Source: Undibacterium hunanense
GTDB lineage: Bacteria; Pseudomonadota; Gammaproteobacteria; Burkholderiales; Burkholderiaceae_D
DNA length: 64,000 nucleotides
NCBI RefSeq assembly: GCF_014284335.1
Contig: NZ_JACOGF010000009.1
Coordinates: 221,312-285,311, forward strand
Direction: 5' to 3'
The notes below the pieces were generated by a model. That model made no database searches and was not told the DNA's origin. It saw nothing but the letters and a program-made list of their open reading frames with translations. This document shows, piece after piece, positions 27,283-35,812 of this stretch (positions are counted from its first letter, which is position 1; the number at the start of each line of letters is the position of its first letter). A program made the translations under genes and the position numbers.

Positions 27283-27311
27283 AGACTCCCCCGGCTGCAT
27301 TGGGGGAGTCT
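27283..27311 (-). promoter_or_regulatory. Hairpin in the leader of the FAD oxidase gene
   Basis: AGACTCCCCC (27283-27292) pairs with GGGGGAGTCT (27302-27311) around a nine-base loop. It has no T-run, so it is more likely a leader structure or protein site than a terminator. Confidence 0.35.
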
Positions 27312-27429
27312 GGTCGTACTGAAATACGGTCTTCGTCGTCTCGCCAGGGTAAGCCGGGAAAACTTTGCGGAAATCCTGTTTCAATTTGTCTGACAGCAGA
27401 AATAAAGGTGATGAAAAATTGTATCTTAA

Positions 27430-27451
27430 ATTGGATCCAATAATGTATAAT
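27430..27451 (+). promoter_or_regulatory. GntR/FCD operator and -10 box
   Basis: A perfect 12-base palindrome ATTGGATCCAAT (27430-27441) is followed by TATAAT (27446-27451). Operators of this form are common for FCD-type GntR regulators. It sits 50 bases upstream of the regulator gene and also upstream of the divergent FAD oxidase, so one site could control both. Confidence 0.6.
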
Positions 27452-27502
27452 TTTTTTGAATTGTTTAACTTGTAAGTTATTTAACCAAAGAAATGAGCAC
27501 GT

Positions 27503-28132
27503 ATGAGCAAGCCAACTTCAGACCAGATTACCTCTTCATTGAGAAAGAATATCTATGAAGGCGTTCTTTCGGCGGGTGTTCCTTTGAAACAGGAAGAGCT
27601 TGCCGATCAATTTGGCGTCAGCCGGATTCCCATCCGCGAAGCACTCAAAAAGCTGGAAGCCGAAGGCCTGGTCAGGCATGAACCGCATAAGGGTTCCGTG
27701 GTTACCACGCATTCGATTCCTGAAATCATCGAGATGCTGGATATACGCATTGGCCTGGAGACAAGGGCATTAAGACTGGCCATGCCGAATATGACACAAG
27801 ACCATCTTGATCGATGCCAGGCCATTCTTGAGCGTTACGATCATGCGAGCAAGCCCAGTGTCTGGTTTGCACTCAATCTTGAATTTCATCTGACCCTGTA
27901 TAGTGCGGCGAAAAAACCACGTCTGATCAAGATGATTGAAGACTTGGTGCTGGGGACGCAGCGCTACACACGGATCTACATCTCACACATACTGGGGCGC
28001 GAACAGCCACAACGTGAGCATTATGAAATTCTTGAAGCATTGCGTGCGGGTGCGGAAGAAAAAGCCATCCGTATGCTGGAAGAACACATTGCACATACAC
28101 AGCGCGCTATTCTTGCAGCACAGGACGATTGA
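27503..28132 (+). CDS. GntR-family transcriptional regulator (FCD/FadR subfamily)
   Basis: A 209-residue regulator. The winged helix-turn-helix at about 8-75 includes PLKQEELADQFGVSRIPIRE and ALKKLEAEGLVRHEPHKGS. The C-terminal FCD domain has ALNLEFHLTLYSAAKKPRLI (about 114) and REHYEILEALRAG with His residues that bind metal and an organic acid ligand. The palindrome at 27430 suggests autoregulation and control of the divergent FAD oxidase. Ligand unknown; FCD proteins often sense small carboxylic acids or amino acids. Confidence 0.9.
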   Translation: MSKPTSDQITSSLRKNIYEGVLSAGVPLKQEELADQFGVSRIPIREALKKLEAEGLVRHEPHKGSVVTTHSIPEIIEMLDIRIGLETRALRLAMPNMTQDHLDRCQAILERYDHASKPSVWFALNLEFHLTLYSAAKKPRLIKMIEDLVLGTQRYTRIYISHILGREQPQREHYEILEALRAGAEEKAIRMLEEHIAHTQRAILAAQDD

Positions 28133-28341
28133 GTTGTTGGCTGTGGTATGTAAAAACACCGCAGGTGTAATCTCATGCAGGCATGACAGGCATCAAGGGA
28201 AAATGCCATAATAGAGCGAGTCCCAGGCAGTGCTGTTGCACAGATTTACTGCCGTGGAGAGACGCGTGAGCGACATGTAAAAGACATGTGATAGACATGT
28301 GAGACACACATAAGCATTAACAAGCATTGATCGGAGATGAC

Positions 28342-29037
28342 ATGGATTACCTTATTCCCCCTCAGCCCCAGGCTGCTGTTCCGGTGGCTGGCAGCACGGC
28401 CTTGTTCCCTGTACACAGGATTTACTGCGTTGGCCGCAATTATGTAGAGCACGCAAAAGAAATGGGCGGAACCGGTCGTGAGGCACCGTTTTTCTTCATG
28501 AAGCCGGCTGACGCGATCGTGCCTGTCGCTTCTGGTAACGTGGGGGAAATGCCTTATCCTTCCATGACCAGCAATCTGCATCATGAGGTCGAGCTGGTGC
28601 TGGCCATAGGCAAGGGCGGCAAGGATATTCGTGAAGAAGATGCACTCAGCCATATCTGGGGCTATGCAGTTGGCCTGGACATGACACGTCGTGATTTGCA
28701 GGCTGAAGCAAAAGCGCAGGGACGACCATGGTGTACATCCAAAGGCTTTGATTTTTCTGCACCCATCGGTGCCATTCATACTGCTGATACGGTATCCGGT
28801 ATGGAACAGGCGAGCATACGGCTGGACGTAAATGGGGCAACCCGTCAGGACAGTGATACCGGCAAACTGATCTGGAATCTGTCTGAAATCATTGTCTGCC
28901 TGTCGCAGTTGTATACCTTGCAGCCTGGCGATCTGATTTATACCGGCACACCCGCAGGCGTTGCAGCCGTACAGCGTGGTGATTTGCTTGAGGCCAGTAT
29001 TGCCGGCCTGAGTGACTTGAAAGTCAAACTGGTTTAA
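28342..29037 (+). CDS. Fumarylacetoacetate-hydrolase-family protein, probably fumarylpyruvate hydrolase
   Basis: About 231 residues. The family core begins FPVHRIYCVGRNYVEHAKEM, then APFFFMKPADAIVP, HHEVELVLAIGKGG (metal Glu residues), WGYAVGLDMTRRDLQ and GDLIYTGTPAGVAAVQRGD. The length and the YCVGRNY...EM...FFFMKPADA pattern fit fumarylpyruvate hydrolase of gentisate breakdown better than the 400-residue FahA. I set the start at ATG 28342, with GGAG at 28333-28336. A glutathione-type isomerase gene follows after 11 bases; together they would convert maleylpyruvate or maleylacetoacetate to central metabolites. The ring-cleaving dioxygenase is not in the window. Confidence 0.88.
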   Translation: MDYLIPPQPQAAVPVAGSTALFPVHRIYCVGRNYVEHAKEMGGTGREAPFFFMKPADAIVPVASGNVGEMPYPSMTSNLHHEVELVLAIGKGGKDIREEDALSHIWGYAVGLDMTRRDLQAEAKAQGRPWCTSKGFDFSAPIGAIHTADTVSGMEQASIRLDVNGATRQDSDTGKLIWNLSEIIVCLSQLYTLQPGDLIYTGTPAGVAAVQRGDLLEASIAGLSDLKVKLV

Positions 29038-29048
29038 GTGGCGGATAT

Positions 29049-29708
29049 ATGATGAAACTTTATGGCTATTTCCGCAGCTCGGCATCGTATAGAGTAAGAA
29101 TTGCGTTGAACCTGAAAGGACTGGACTATGAACAGGTGGCCGTGCATCTGGTGAAAAACGGGGGCGAGCAATTTGCCCCGGCTTACCGCGCACTCAATCC
29201 CGATGCACTGGTACCTGTTTTGCAGGATGAGTATGAAGGCCATGCCGTGACGCTGACGCAATCCATGGCCATGATTGAATATCTGGATGAAGTGTATCCA
29301 CAGCCCGCCCTGTTGCCGTCGAGTGCAATAGAACGTGCACATGTACGTGCATTGGCTTTGTCCATTGCCTGCGAAATCCATCCAGTCAACAATTTACGGA
29401 TATTGCGCTATTTGACTGGAACTTTACAGGTAAGTGATGATCAAAAGAATGCCTGGTACCGGCACTGGTGCGACGAAGGCCTGAAAGTGCTGGAACAAAA
29501 GCTGGCGACGGATGCGCGCACCGGACGTTTCTGTTTTGGTGACGAACCAGGCATGGCGGACTGTTTCCTGGTGCCGCAGATTGCCAACGCCCAGCGTTTC
29601 AATTGCGATTTATCGGGCATGCCGGTGTTGATGCGCATACACCAGGCTTGCCTTGAACATCCGGCTTTCATCAAGGCAGCACCAGCCAATCAGCCTGATG
29701 CTGAATAA
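29049..29708 (+). CDS. maiA: Maleylacetoacetate / maleylpyruvate isomerase (zeta-class GST)
   Basis: A 219-residue zeta-class glutathione transferase. The signature SSASYRVRIALNLKG (about 11-25) carries the SSxxxxVRI glutathione-activating motif; QSMAMIEYLDEVYPQPALLP (about 75-94) follows, and the C-terminal helical domain has CEIHPVNNLRIL. It isomerises maleylacetoacetate or maleylpyruvate to the fumaryl form for the hydrolase encoded 11 bases upstream. Which pathway (homogentisate or gentisate) cannot be decided without the upstream enzymes. The ATG doublet at 29049/29052 leaves the exact start open. Confidence 0.92.
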   Translation: MMKLYGYFRSSASYRVRIALNLKGLDYEQVAVHLVKNGGEQFAPAYRALNPDALVPVLQDEYEGHAVTLTQSMAMIEYLDEVYPQPALLPSSAIERAHVRALALSIACEIHPVNNLRILRYLTGTLQVSDDQKNAWYRHWCDEGLKVLEQKLATDARTGRFCFGDEPGMADCFLVPQIANAQRFNCDLSGMPVLMRIHQACLEHPAFIKAAPANQPDAE

Positions 29709-29802
29709 TGATGAACCGAGTCGCGACGACATTAAGTAATTGTACGTAGATGGCAGCGTGCCGGTGCAGAATGACGGTATAAAAATATAAAAATATAAAA
29801 GA

Positions 29803-29826
29803 CAAGGGCCTCTATTGAGGCCCTTG
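29803..29826 (-). terminator. Terminator between maiA and the response-regulator gene
   Basis: CAAGGGCCTC (29803-29812), loop TATT, GAGGCCCTTG (29817-29826). On the minus strand a T-rich run follows (29764-29800), so it ends the response-regulator transcript; it may also work for maiA. Confidence 0.85.
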
Positions 29827-29853
29827 CTGTATGTATATGGAGGGGGGGCAGAT

Positions 29854-30504
29854 TCAGTTGGGTAATTCGGAATCGTCGCTGTCAATCTTGAGGGTGTCGT
29901 TCAAAACGGAAATCAGTAGCGAACGTGTGAGTTTGGATTTGGTGGTGTAGCCATCAATCGCAAAAGCCTCGCTGACCTGTTGTTCTGGTGCATAGCCTGG
30001 CTGTCCGGTACGCAACACAATACGCAAATTGGTCAAGCCCATTTCATTACGTATCACGCTGACGAGTTTCAAGCCGGCATCGACGGTTTCCATCACCACA
30101 TCCAGCAGCACCAGAGCGATATCTGGGTTGTTGCCGATGACGGCACCGGCTTCTTTTGCCGAGTAAGCATGCACAAACTCCAGTGGTCGACCGTGGATTT
30201 TTACGCCGCTGAGCGCCAGCAAGGTCGTATCGTGGACATTGCTGTCATCATCCGCGATCAGTATTTTCCACGGATGTAATTCAATCCTGGGTTGTAATGA
30301 TTCTTCGTCTTCTTCAATAAAATCAATAATATCATCGTCCTGGGTGCTGCCAAGTGCAGCGTCGGATGAAAATTTACCATCCAGATACGAAAAAAAACCA
30401 TTACCCGATGATCTTTCATTTTTTGCCATCGCATCACAAGCCATGACGGCGGCATAAAGATCATTTTGTAACAAGCCGGGTGTTCTACTGTGTTGATTCT
30501 TCAT
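29854..30504 (-). CDS. Receiver-domain-only response regulator (DUF3369-regulator type)
   Basis: A 216-residue protein. A polar, acidic N-terminus (about 1-75, with DDDIIDFIEEDEESLQ) is followed by a receiver domain: ILIADDDSNVHD (acidic pocket about 82-88), the phospho-acceptor Asp in ALVLLDVVMETVDAG and the Lys in YTTKSKLT. These match the N-terminal part of DUF3369 HD-GYP-type regulators, but the DUF3369 and HD output parts are missing and the frame ends cleanly at SELPN. It may act through protein contact. The large histidine kinase (30994) is divergent, about 490 bases away. Confidence 0.85.
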   Translation of the reverse strand: MKNQHSRTPGLLQNDLYAAVMACDAMAKNERSSGNGFFSYLDGKFSSDAALGSTQDDDIIDFIEEDEESLQPRIELHPWKILIADDDSNVHDTTLLALSGVKIHGRPLEFVHAYSAKEAGAVIGNNPDIALVLLDVVMETVDAGLKLVSVIRNEMGLTNLRIVLRTGQPGYAPEQQVSEAFAIDGYTTKSKLTRSLLISVLNDTLKIDSDDSELPN

Positions 30505-30993
30505 CAGTGCGCTCCCTGTTGCTTGAATTGTCTTACTTCTCGTTTAATCTTATGTGAAGCGCTCAGCTTAATCAAGCTTAAAGAAATGAAATATGTTAAA
30601 TAATGACTATTGCAACACAGTACGTTGATGATTGTTGAACTGGCCCTGTGATCTGATTAAATCAGTGCAGGAAAACAGGCTGGCAGAGTCAGATGCTATG
30701 CAATGAGACTACGCAGCCACATGCCCTGGTGATCATCTGTTGGTAAAGGCCGGTGGTCTGCACGGCTAAAGTGCAGATCGGCCTTGCATTTGTTAACAAT
30801 CCATTGCTTTGAACCGCCAATTAAATTTGCAGACAAGTGCTGGTATTCAATTAAAATGAATTAAACAGAGTGCAAACAAAGACAGGTATTGCACCGCCTG
30901 ATGCTTTGCGATTAGTCAATACTAAAAAGCCTCATTTGGGAGATGTTGATGGTAACTCCAGGTTTCCGCTCTCGATAGCGTCGCAGGATAGCC
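30505..30993. other. Gap with a structured hairpin element
   Basis: Shared upstream region of the divergent response-regulator and histidine-kinase genes. It contains a stacked hairpin, AAGGCCG (30746-30752) / CGGCCTT (30779-30785) enclosing CTGCAC (30758-30763) / GTGCAG (30771-30776). This could be a terminator-like or small-RNA structure. No open frame with a ribosome site is seen. Confidence 0.4.
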
Positions 30994-33780
30994 ATGCCTC
31001 CTTCCTTTCTTCCCGCCGCCATTAGCAGTTCATTGATCGCTTCCTTGCTGACCATGCTGGTGCTGTTTTATGTGCAGCATTTGAATGTGCATGTCCGGAC
31101 TACCCGTTGCTGGGCGCTGGCGTACGCCTTTCTGGTTTTGCGCAGTGCATGCAATTTGCTGGCAGTCACCCATGCACCCCTGCTGGTTCTTGCCGCCGAT
31201 ATGTCCATGCTTGCTTATGTCTGTTTTTTATGGGCAGGTACCAGAATCTTTTATGGCGTGACGGTGCATGTCATGCCTGTCATGCTGGGCTTTGCACTTG
31301 CCGTTATGTGGTTGTTGATGACGTTTCTGACCGGTGCCACCTTGTTCTGGCGTACGCTGCCGGTTTACAGTCTGGCGGGCTGCATGCTGATTGCCACGGG
31401 CCTGACTTTTTGGCGTATGAAAAATGATCGGCATAGCCTGGGTTACCTTGCCCTCGGTGCGCTGATTTTTTTGAAGGGCGTACACCTGCTGGATTTTCCC
31501 TTGTTGCGGGAATATGCCGGGTTTGCCTCGCTGGGTTTTGCCATAGGGGCATTCCTTGATCTTGCCATAGGCATGTTGTTTATGGTGGCAGCTTTGCTGC
31601 GTCAACAGGAAGATGCTCACCGCATCAATGAAAACCTGTTACAGGAAATACAGGAACGTCAGCAGGTAGAGCGTATGTCGAAAGAGCGCAATGCACTGTT
31701 CGAAAAAGTATTTCAGATGGTTCCTGATGTATTGGCCATATGTCGCGAAAAAGATGGATGTTATCTCGACGTAAACCGTCACTGGGAAACCGTTACCGGA
31801 TATTCCAGGGATGAAACGCTGGGACGCTATTCACTGGAAATGAATTTATGGGCAGACCCAGGCAAGCGCCCGGAAATGCTCGCCATCCTCGCGCGTGATG
31901 GCGAGGTTAATAATTATGAAACGATATACCGGCACAAGCTGGGACATGAATATCATGTGCTGATTTCCGGTACACGCTTTGATGCAGGCAGTGAGCCGTA
32001 TATCGCCTATGCCATGCAGGATGTGACGACACTGCGCCAGGTGGAGAAATTGCAAGTAAGGGCAGAACGGGAATTACAGGAACGTGAAAAACTCCTGGCG
32101 ACCGTGTTTCAACTGGTGCCCGACATACTCACCATTACCAGGATGGGTACCGGTCAGTACATAGATGTTAACCGTAACTGGGAACCGATGTCCGGTTACA
32201 CCCGTGACTATGTCATAGGACGTACCTCCAATGAATTGAATTTATGGGCCAAGCCCGAGCAGCGCGACGAATTGATAGCCCGCATCAATCGGGACGGTGA
32301 AGTCAGGGACATGCAAGTGTCGTTTCGCCGCAGAACCGGTCTGGTGACGCAATGCCGCATTTCAGGTTCCAAATTTGAAGCGGGAAATGAAGCTTATTTG
32401 CTGCTGTCTTCACGCAATATCGATAGTGAAATCGCGGCAGAAGCAACGCGCTTGCAAGTCGAGTCGCTGTTACGCGAAAATGAACATAAATATTCCACCC
32501 TGTTTCAGTTGTCACCAATTCCTCTGGGTCTGGTGGATGTGAAGACGGACCGCATCGTCGAAGTGAATGATGTCTGGCTCAAGGAGTTCGGCTATGCCAG
32601 AGACGAGGTGGTTGGGCAGCTTACCAGCGCACTTGGTTTTGATGACCAGCTGGAAAAGCGAAAAGAATTTGATCTGGCCTTACTGCGTGACAAAAAGGTA
32701 GATCAGATGGAAATTCATCTGAAGCCCAAAGATGGTGCCAGACTGATTTTCGTGCTGTCGGCCCGCTTGATCACAATGCACAACAAACGCATGTGTATTT
32801 TCTCATTGTTGAATGTGACCCGACAGGTAGAAGTCGAGCATGAAATCCGCGAGATGACGGCACAGCTGGAAGAGCGGGTGAAATCGCGTACCCAGAATCT
32901 GCAACAGGCGAATGCCGAGCTGGCGTCTGCCATGGCGTCACTCAGACATACCCAGGATGAACTGGTGCGTGCCGAAAAAATGGCAGCCCTGGGTTCACTG
33001 GTGGCAGGGGTTGCGCATGAACTGAATACCCCCATCGGCAATAGTGTAACCGTTGCAAGTACCCTGCAAGACAAAACCAGGGAATTAATACAGGATATCA
33101 GTGCAGGCAAACTGAAGCGTTCAACACTGGACACCTATGTAGATACTGCCAGCAAGGGGACTGAACTGCTGATGCGTACTCTTGGCATGGCCAGGGAATT
33201 GATACGCAGTTTCAAACAGGTGGCCGTAGACCAGTCCAGTAGTCACCGGCGAAATTTCGATTTGCAGACGGTGCTGGAAGAATTGATCGTGACCATGGCG
33301 CCGATGTACAAGAATAGTCCTTACAGTCTGTTGACTGATCTGGCCCCCGGCATAAACATGGATAGTTATCCGGGGCCGCTAGGGCAGATCGTGACCAACT
33401 TCATGACGAATGCACTGACGCACGGGTTTGAGCACCGCGCCAGCGGTGAAATGCGGCTGAGCTCCCATCTGCAGGACAACGGTAGTGTGCAGATCACCTT
33501 CTCGGACAATGGCATGGGAATGAATGAACATGTCAGGAAGCGGGTATTCGATCCCTTTTTCACCACCAAGCTGGGGCAGGGTGGATCGGGGCTGGGAATG
33601 AATATTGTCTATAACCTGGTGACTGGCGTGCTGGGGGGCGAGATACAACTGCACAGCCAGCCAGATGAAGGAACCACCTTCATCATGACCCTGCCACTGG
33701 TCCCACCTCAGATTGCCAATGAAAATAATGCAAGGGATATAGAGAAAGAAGCTGGTTTCGAGGCTGGTTCCGCTCCATAA
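30994..33780 (+). CDS. Membrane-anchored PAS sensor histidine kinase
   Basis: A 928-residue kinase. The first 210 residues hold about seven membrane helices (LIASLLTMLVLFYVQHL onward). Then come three PAS repeats (about 235-355, 360-490, 500-625; the first two share VFQ(M/L)VPD...DVNR.WE...GY(S/T)RD). A coiled coil leads to the HisKA domain with GSLVAGVAHELNTPIGN (His about 675) and the ATPase domain (N box NFMTNALTHGFEH, G boxes DNGMGMNEHVRK and GGSGLGMNIVYNLV). No receiver is fused. The divergent receiver-only protein is a plausible partner. Signal unknown. A terminator follows at 33787-33822. Confidence 0.93.
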   Translation: MPPSFLPAAISSSLIASLLTMLVLFYVQHLNVHVRTTRCWALAYAFLVLRSACNLLAVTHAPLLVLAADMSMLAYVCFLWAGTRIFYGVTVHVMPVMLGFALAVMWLLMTFLTGATLFWRTLPVYSLAGCMLIATGLTFWRMKNDRHSLGYLALGALIFLKGVHLLDFPLLREYAGFASLGFAIGAFLDLAIGMLFMVAALLRQQEDAHRINENLLQEIQERQQVERMSKERNALFEKVFQMVPDVLAICREKDGCYLDVNRHWETVTGYSRDETLGRYSLEMNLWADPGKRPEMLAILARDGEVNNYETIYRHKLGHEYHVLISGTRFDAGSEPYIAYAMQDVTTLRQVEKLQVRAERELQEREKLLATVFQLVPDILTITRMGTGQYIDVNRNWEPMSGYTRDYVIGRTSNELNLWAKPEQRDELIARINRDGEVRDMQVSFRRRTGLVTQCRISGSKFEAGNEAYLLLSSRNIDSEIAAEATRLQVESLLRENEHKYSTLFQLSPIPLGLVDVKTDRIVEVNDVWLKEFGYARDEVVGQLTSALGFDDQLEKRKEFDLALLRDKKVDQMEIHLKPKDGARLIFVLSARLITMHNKRMCIFSLLNVTRQVEVEHEIREMTAQLEERVKSRTQNLQQANAELASAMASLRHTQDELVRAEKMAALGSLVAGVAHELNTPIGNSVTVASTLQDKTRELIQDISAGKLKRSTLDTYVDTASKGTELLMRTLGMARELIRSFKQVAVDQSSSHRRNFDLQTVLEELIVTMAPMYKNSPYSLLTDLAPGINMDSYPGPLGQIVTNFMTNALTHGFEHRASGEMRLSSHLQDNGSVQITFSDNGMGMNEHVRKRVFDPFFTTKLGQGGSGLGMNIVYNLVTGVLGGEIQLHSQPDEGTTFIMTLPLVPPQIANENNARDIEKEAGFEAGSAP

Positions 33781-33786
33781 TTGCAT

Positions 33787-33822
33787 AAAACGCATCTCAT
33801 TCCTGTTGATGAAATGCGTTTT
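33787..33822 (+). terminator. Hairpin after the histidine kinase gene
   Basis: AAAACGCATCTCAT (33787-33800) pairs with ATGAAATGCGTTTT (33809-33822) with one mismatch; a T-rich stretch is short. Probable terminator. Confidence 0.65.
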
Positions 33823-33915
33823 GGTAAAAAAGTCATTGCAGGCATGCTGGCCTGACTTTTCTGTGGTTTTCTCGTTTCTCTACAATATTGCTTGTCATGA
33901 TGCGTCTACACCATC

Positions 33916-34488
33916 ATGGAAACCACATTAACCCCTGACGAATTGATGGCTGATCAAGATAATCACATCACTGAAACGGTATTGCGCGAGCGTGCCCGCC
34001 TGGGGAGTTTCATACGCAAACGTGTCGCCGATGCCGGTGAAGCGGAAGATATCTTGCAGGATGTGTTTTATGAACTGGTTGAGGCTTACCGGCTGCCAGA
34101 ACCCATAGAGCAAATAGGTGCGTGGCTGTTTCGTGTGGCGCGCAACCGCATTATTGACCGTTTTCGTAAAAAGAAGGAACTGCCTTTGCCTGAAGCAGGG
34201 GAGGGGAACGATGACGACATCTGGCTGGACAAGTTGTTGCCATCGACAGACGAAGGGCCGGAAGCTGCCTATGCACGCAATGCCTTGCTGGCGGAACTGT
34301 ACGATGCCCTGGAAGAATTACCTGAAGAACAGCGCGATGCCTTCATTGGCCATGAAATAGAAGGCCGCAGTTTTAAAGAAATGGCAGCGGAAACAGGCCT
34401 GGGTGTGAATACCCTGCTGGCGCGCAAGCGCTATGCCGTCCTGCATCTGCGTACCCGCTTGCAGGACATATTTGACGAATTGAATTGA
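33916..34488 (+). CDS. ECF-type RNA polymerase sigma factor
   Basis: A 190-residue sigma-70-family factor. Region 2: DAGEAEDILQDVFYELVEAY (about 36-55) then GAWLFRVARNRIIDRFRKKK (about 69-88). Region 4: LEELPEEQRDAFIGHEIEGR (about 139-158) then SFKEMAAETGLGVNTLLARK, the -35-recognising helix-turn-helix. No anti-sigma factor of standard type is adjacent; instead a small His-rich membrane protein gene follows after 15 bases and could serve that role (inference). Promoter target unknown. Confidence 0.93.
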   Translation: METTLTPDELMADQDNHITETVLRERARLGSFIRKRVADAGEAEDILQDVFYELVEAYRLPEPIEQIGAWLFRVARNRIIDRFRKKKELPLPEAGEGNDDDIWLDKLLPSTDEGPEAAYARNALLAELYDALEELPEEQRDAFIGHEIEGRSFKEMAAETGLGVNTLLARKRYAVLHLRTRLQDIFDELN

Positions 34489-34503
34489 AAGAGGAGTATC
34501 ACC

Positions 34504-34851
34504 ATGTTACATCGTTTTAAAATATTGAAGTTTATGATTCTGGTTGTCGGCGGTATCGCCGCATTGAGCTGGGTCGTCATGATGTTATGGAACTGGCTCA
34601 TGCCAGCCTTGTTTATCGGCGCACACAGCATCAATTTCTTGCAGGCAGTCGCTTTGCTGGTGCTGAGTAAAATCCTGTTTGGCGGTTTTCGCGGCCACCC
34701 AGGAGGCTGGCACAGGCATGGTGACCATCATCATTGGCATCAGCGCTGGGAAAAACTGACACCGGAACAACGCGAAAAATTCCAGCATGGCCTGTTTGGC
34801 CGTAAAAAACACTGGGATCAGGCGCACGCTAAAAATAACGAGCAGGCCTGA
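34504..34851 (+). CDS. Small membrane protein with His-rich tail, in the ECF operon
   Basis: A 115-residue protein with two membrane segments (about 11-33, FMILVVGGIAALSWVVMMLW; about 45-60, INFLQAVALLVLSKILF), then a cytoplasmic or periplasmic His/Trp-rich stretch (HPGGWHRHGDHHHWHQRW) and a helical end. Six or more histidines suggest metal sensing (inference). GAGGAG precedes the ATG. The gene starts 15 bases after the sigma factor and ends one base before the ferredoxin gene, so it is a candidate anti-sigma or metal-responsive partner. Family not named with certainty. Confidence 0.82.
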   Translation: MLHRFKILKFMILVVGGIAALSWVVMMLWNWLMPALFIGAHSINFLQAVALLVLSKILFGGFRGHPGGWHRHGDHHHWHQRWEKLTPEQREKFQHGLFGRKKHWDQAHAKNNEQA

Positions 34852-34852
34852 C

Positions 34853-35149
34853 ATGCAGGCGCCAGAAAAGTACATCTGCAAGCAAGAGCCCGGTATCATC
34901 GTCCCGGTGGTGAATTTCAGTAAATGTGAAGGCAAGGCCGACTGTGTGCCGGTCTGTCCTGAGCATGTTTTTGAAATTCGCCGCATTGGTAGTGAAGATT
35001 ATAAAAAACTGGGTTTGCTGGCACAGATCAAGCAACGTGTACATGGCATGAAGGTCGCTTACACTCCACATGCCGATGCCTGCCGCGCCTGCGGGTTGTG
35101 TGTGACAGCCTGTCCGGAAAGGGCAATTACCCTGCGCAGGATTGAGTAG
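34853..35149 (+). CDS. 4Fe-4S dicluster ferredoxin-like protein
   Basis: A 98-residue protein with two cysteine clusters: CEGKADCVPVCP (about 24-35) and CRACGLCVTACP (about 80-91), the spacing of bacterial 4Fe-4S ferredoxins; the first cluster has CxxxxxCxxxC spacing rather than CxxCxxC, so one cluster may be unusual. It carries electrons in the cytoplasm. I chose the ATG at 34853, one base after the preceding stop; an upstream in-frame ATG at 34787 would overlap the previous gene. Third gene of the ECF operon. Confidence 0.85.
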   Translation: MQAPEKYICKQEPGIIVPVVNFSKCEGKADCVPVCPEHVFEIRRIGSEDYKKLGLLAQIKQRVHGMKVAYTPHADACRACGLCVTACPERAITLRRIE

Positions 35150-35305
35150 GCTGCCCTGGCTGATTGAATGTGATACCAGCGTTCCGGTAGCAGCACCAGG
35201 AATTCGATGTCAGGATAAAAGGACGCGTCATGGTGAATTTTCCGGTTGATCAGGTCAGTCCGAAAAGCAGGCATTGCGCGTCAACATGACATACTGGGTT
35301 CAGTC

Positions 35306-35746
35306 ATGAAAGCTGTCTTTCACTTCAGTTTCCAACAGCATTGGCGACATGCGCCACTTGCGTATTGGGTACATGTGCCGGTGCCAGATCAGCCGGACAA
35401 CTGGGTGCCGCCTGCGCCGCCACTGGTACCGCACAAAGGCTATGTTTTTTTGCATGTGGTATTTGAAAAACATGAACTGGTTTTCAGTTCACCGGCGCAA
35501 CTTGATCATTTCATCCGTACCCTGTCGGCCAAACCTTTGCCGATCACGCGTCATCTGTCAGCGCTAAGGGGGACTGAGCTTGGGCCCAATAGCCATTGGC
35601 TGAGTCGCTTGCCCGCTGCCTTGAAAGCCCCGCGCAAACGAGTCATGCTGGTAGCGCACATGCAGGAAGTGCGTTCCCTGGCAGTGAATGCCGACACGCC
35701 ATTGCAATTTGACTGGAAAAATCAGAACGCACTTCTGATGAAATGA
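35306..35746 (+). CDS. Hypothetical protein, 146 residues
   Basis: Begins MKAVFHFSFQQHWRHAPLAY and continues VHVPVPDQPDNWVPPAPPLV; later HLSALRGTELGPNSHWLSRL. It is rich in His, Pro and Trp, soluble, and has no signal peptide. I do not recognise the family. I use the ATG at 35306 because the sequence before it is poor coding; an upstream ATG at 35246 would add 20 residues. It follows the ferredoxin gene by 156 bases and is convergent with the antiporter gene. Confidence 0.65.
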   Translation: MKAVFHFSFQQHWRHAPLAYWVHVPVPDQPDNWVPPAPPLVPHKGYVFLHVVFEKHELVFSSPAQLDHFIRTLSAKPLPITRHLSALRGTELGPNSHWLSRLPAALKAPRKRVMLVAHMQEVRSLAVNADTPLQFDWKNQNALLMK

Positions 35747-35812
35747 GTTCTGACAATATGATTTATTACGTCAACTGATCCATTGCACCAGCCAGATGGT
35801 GGCGGGTTGTGA

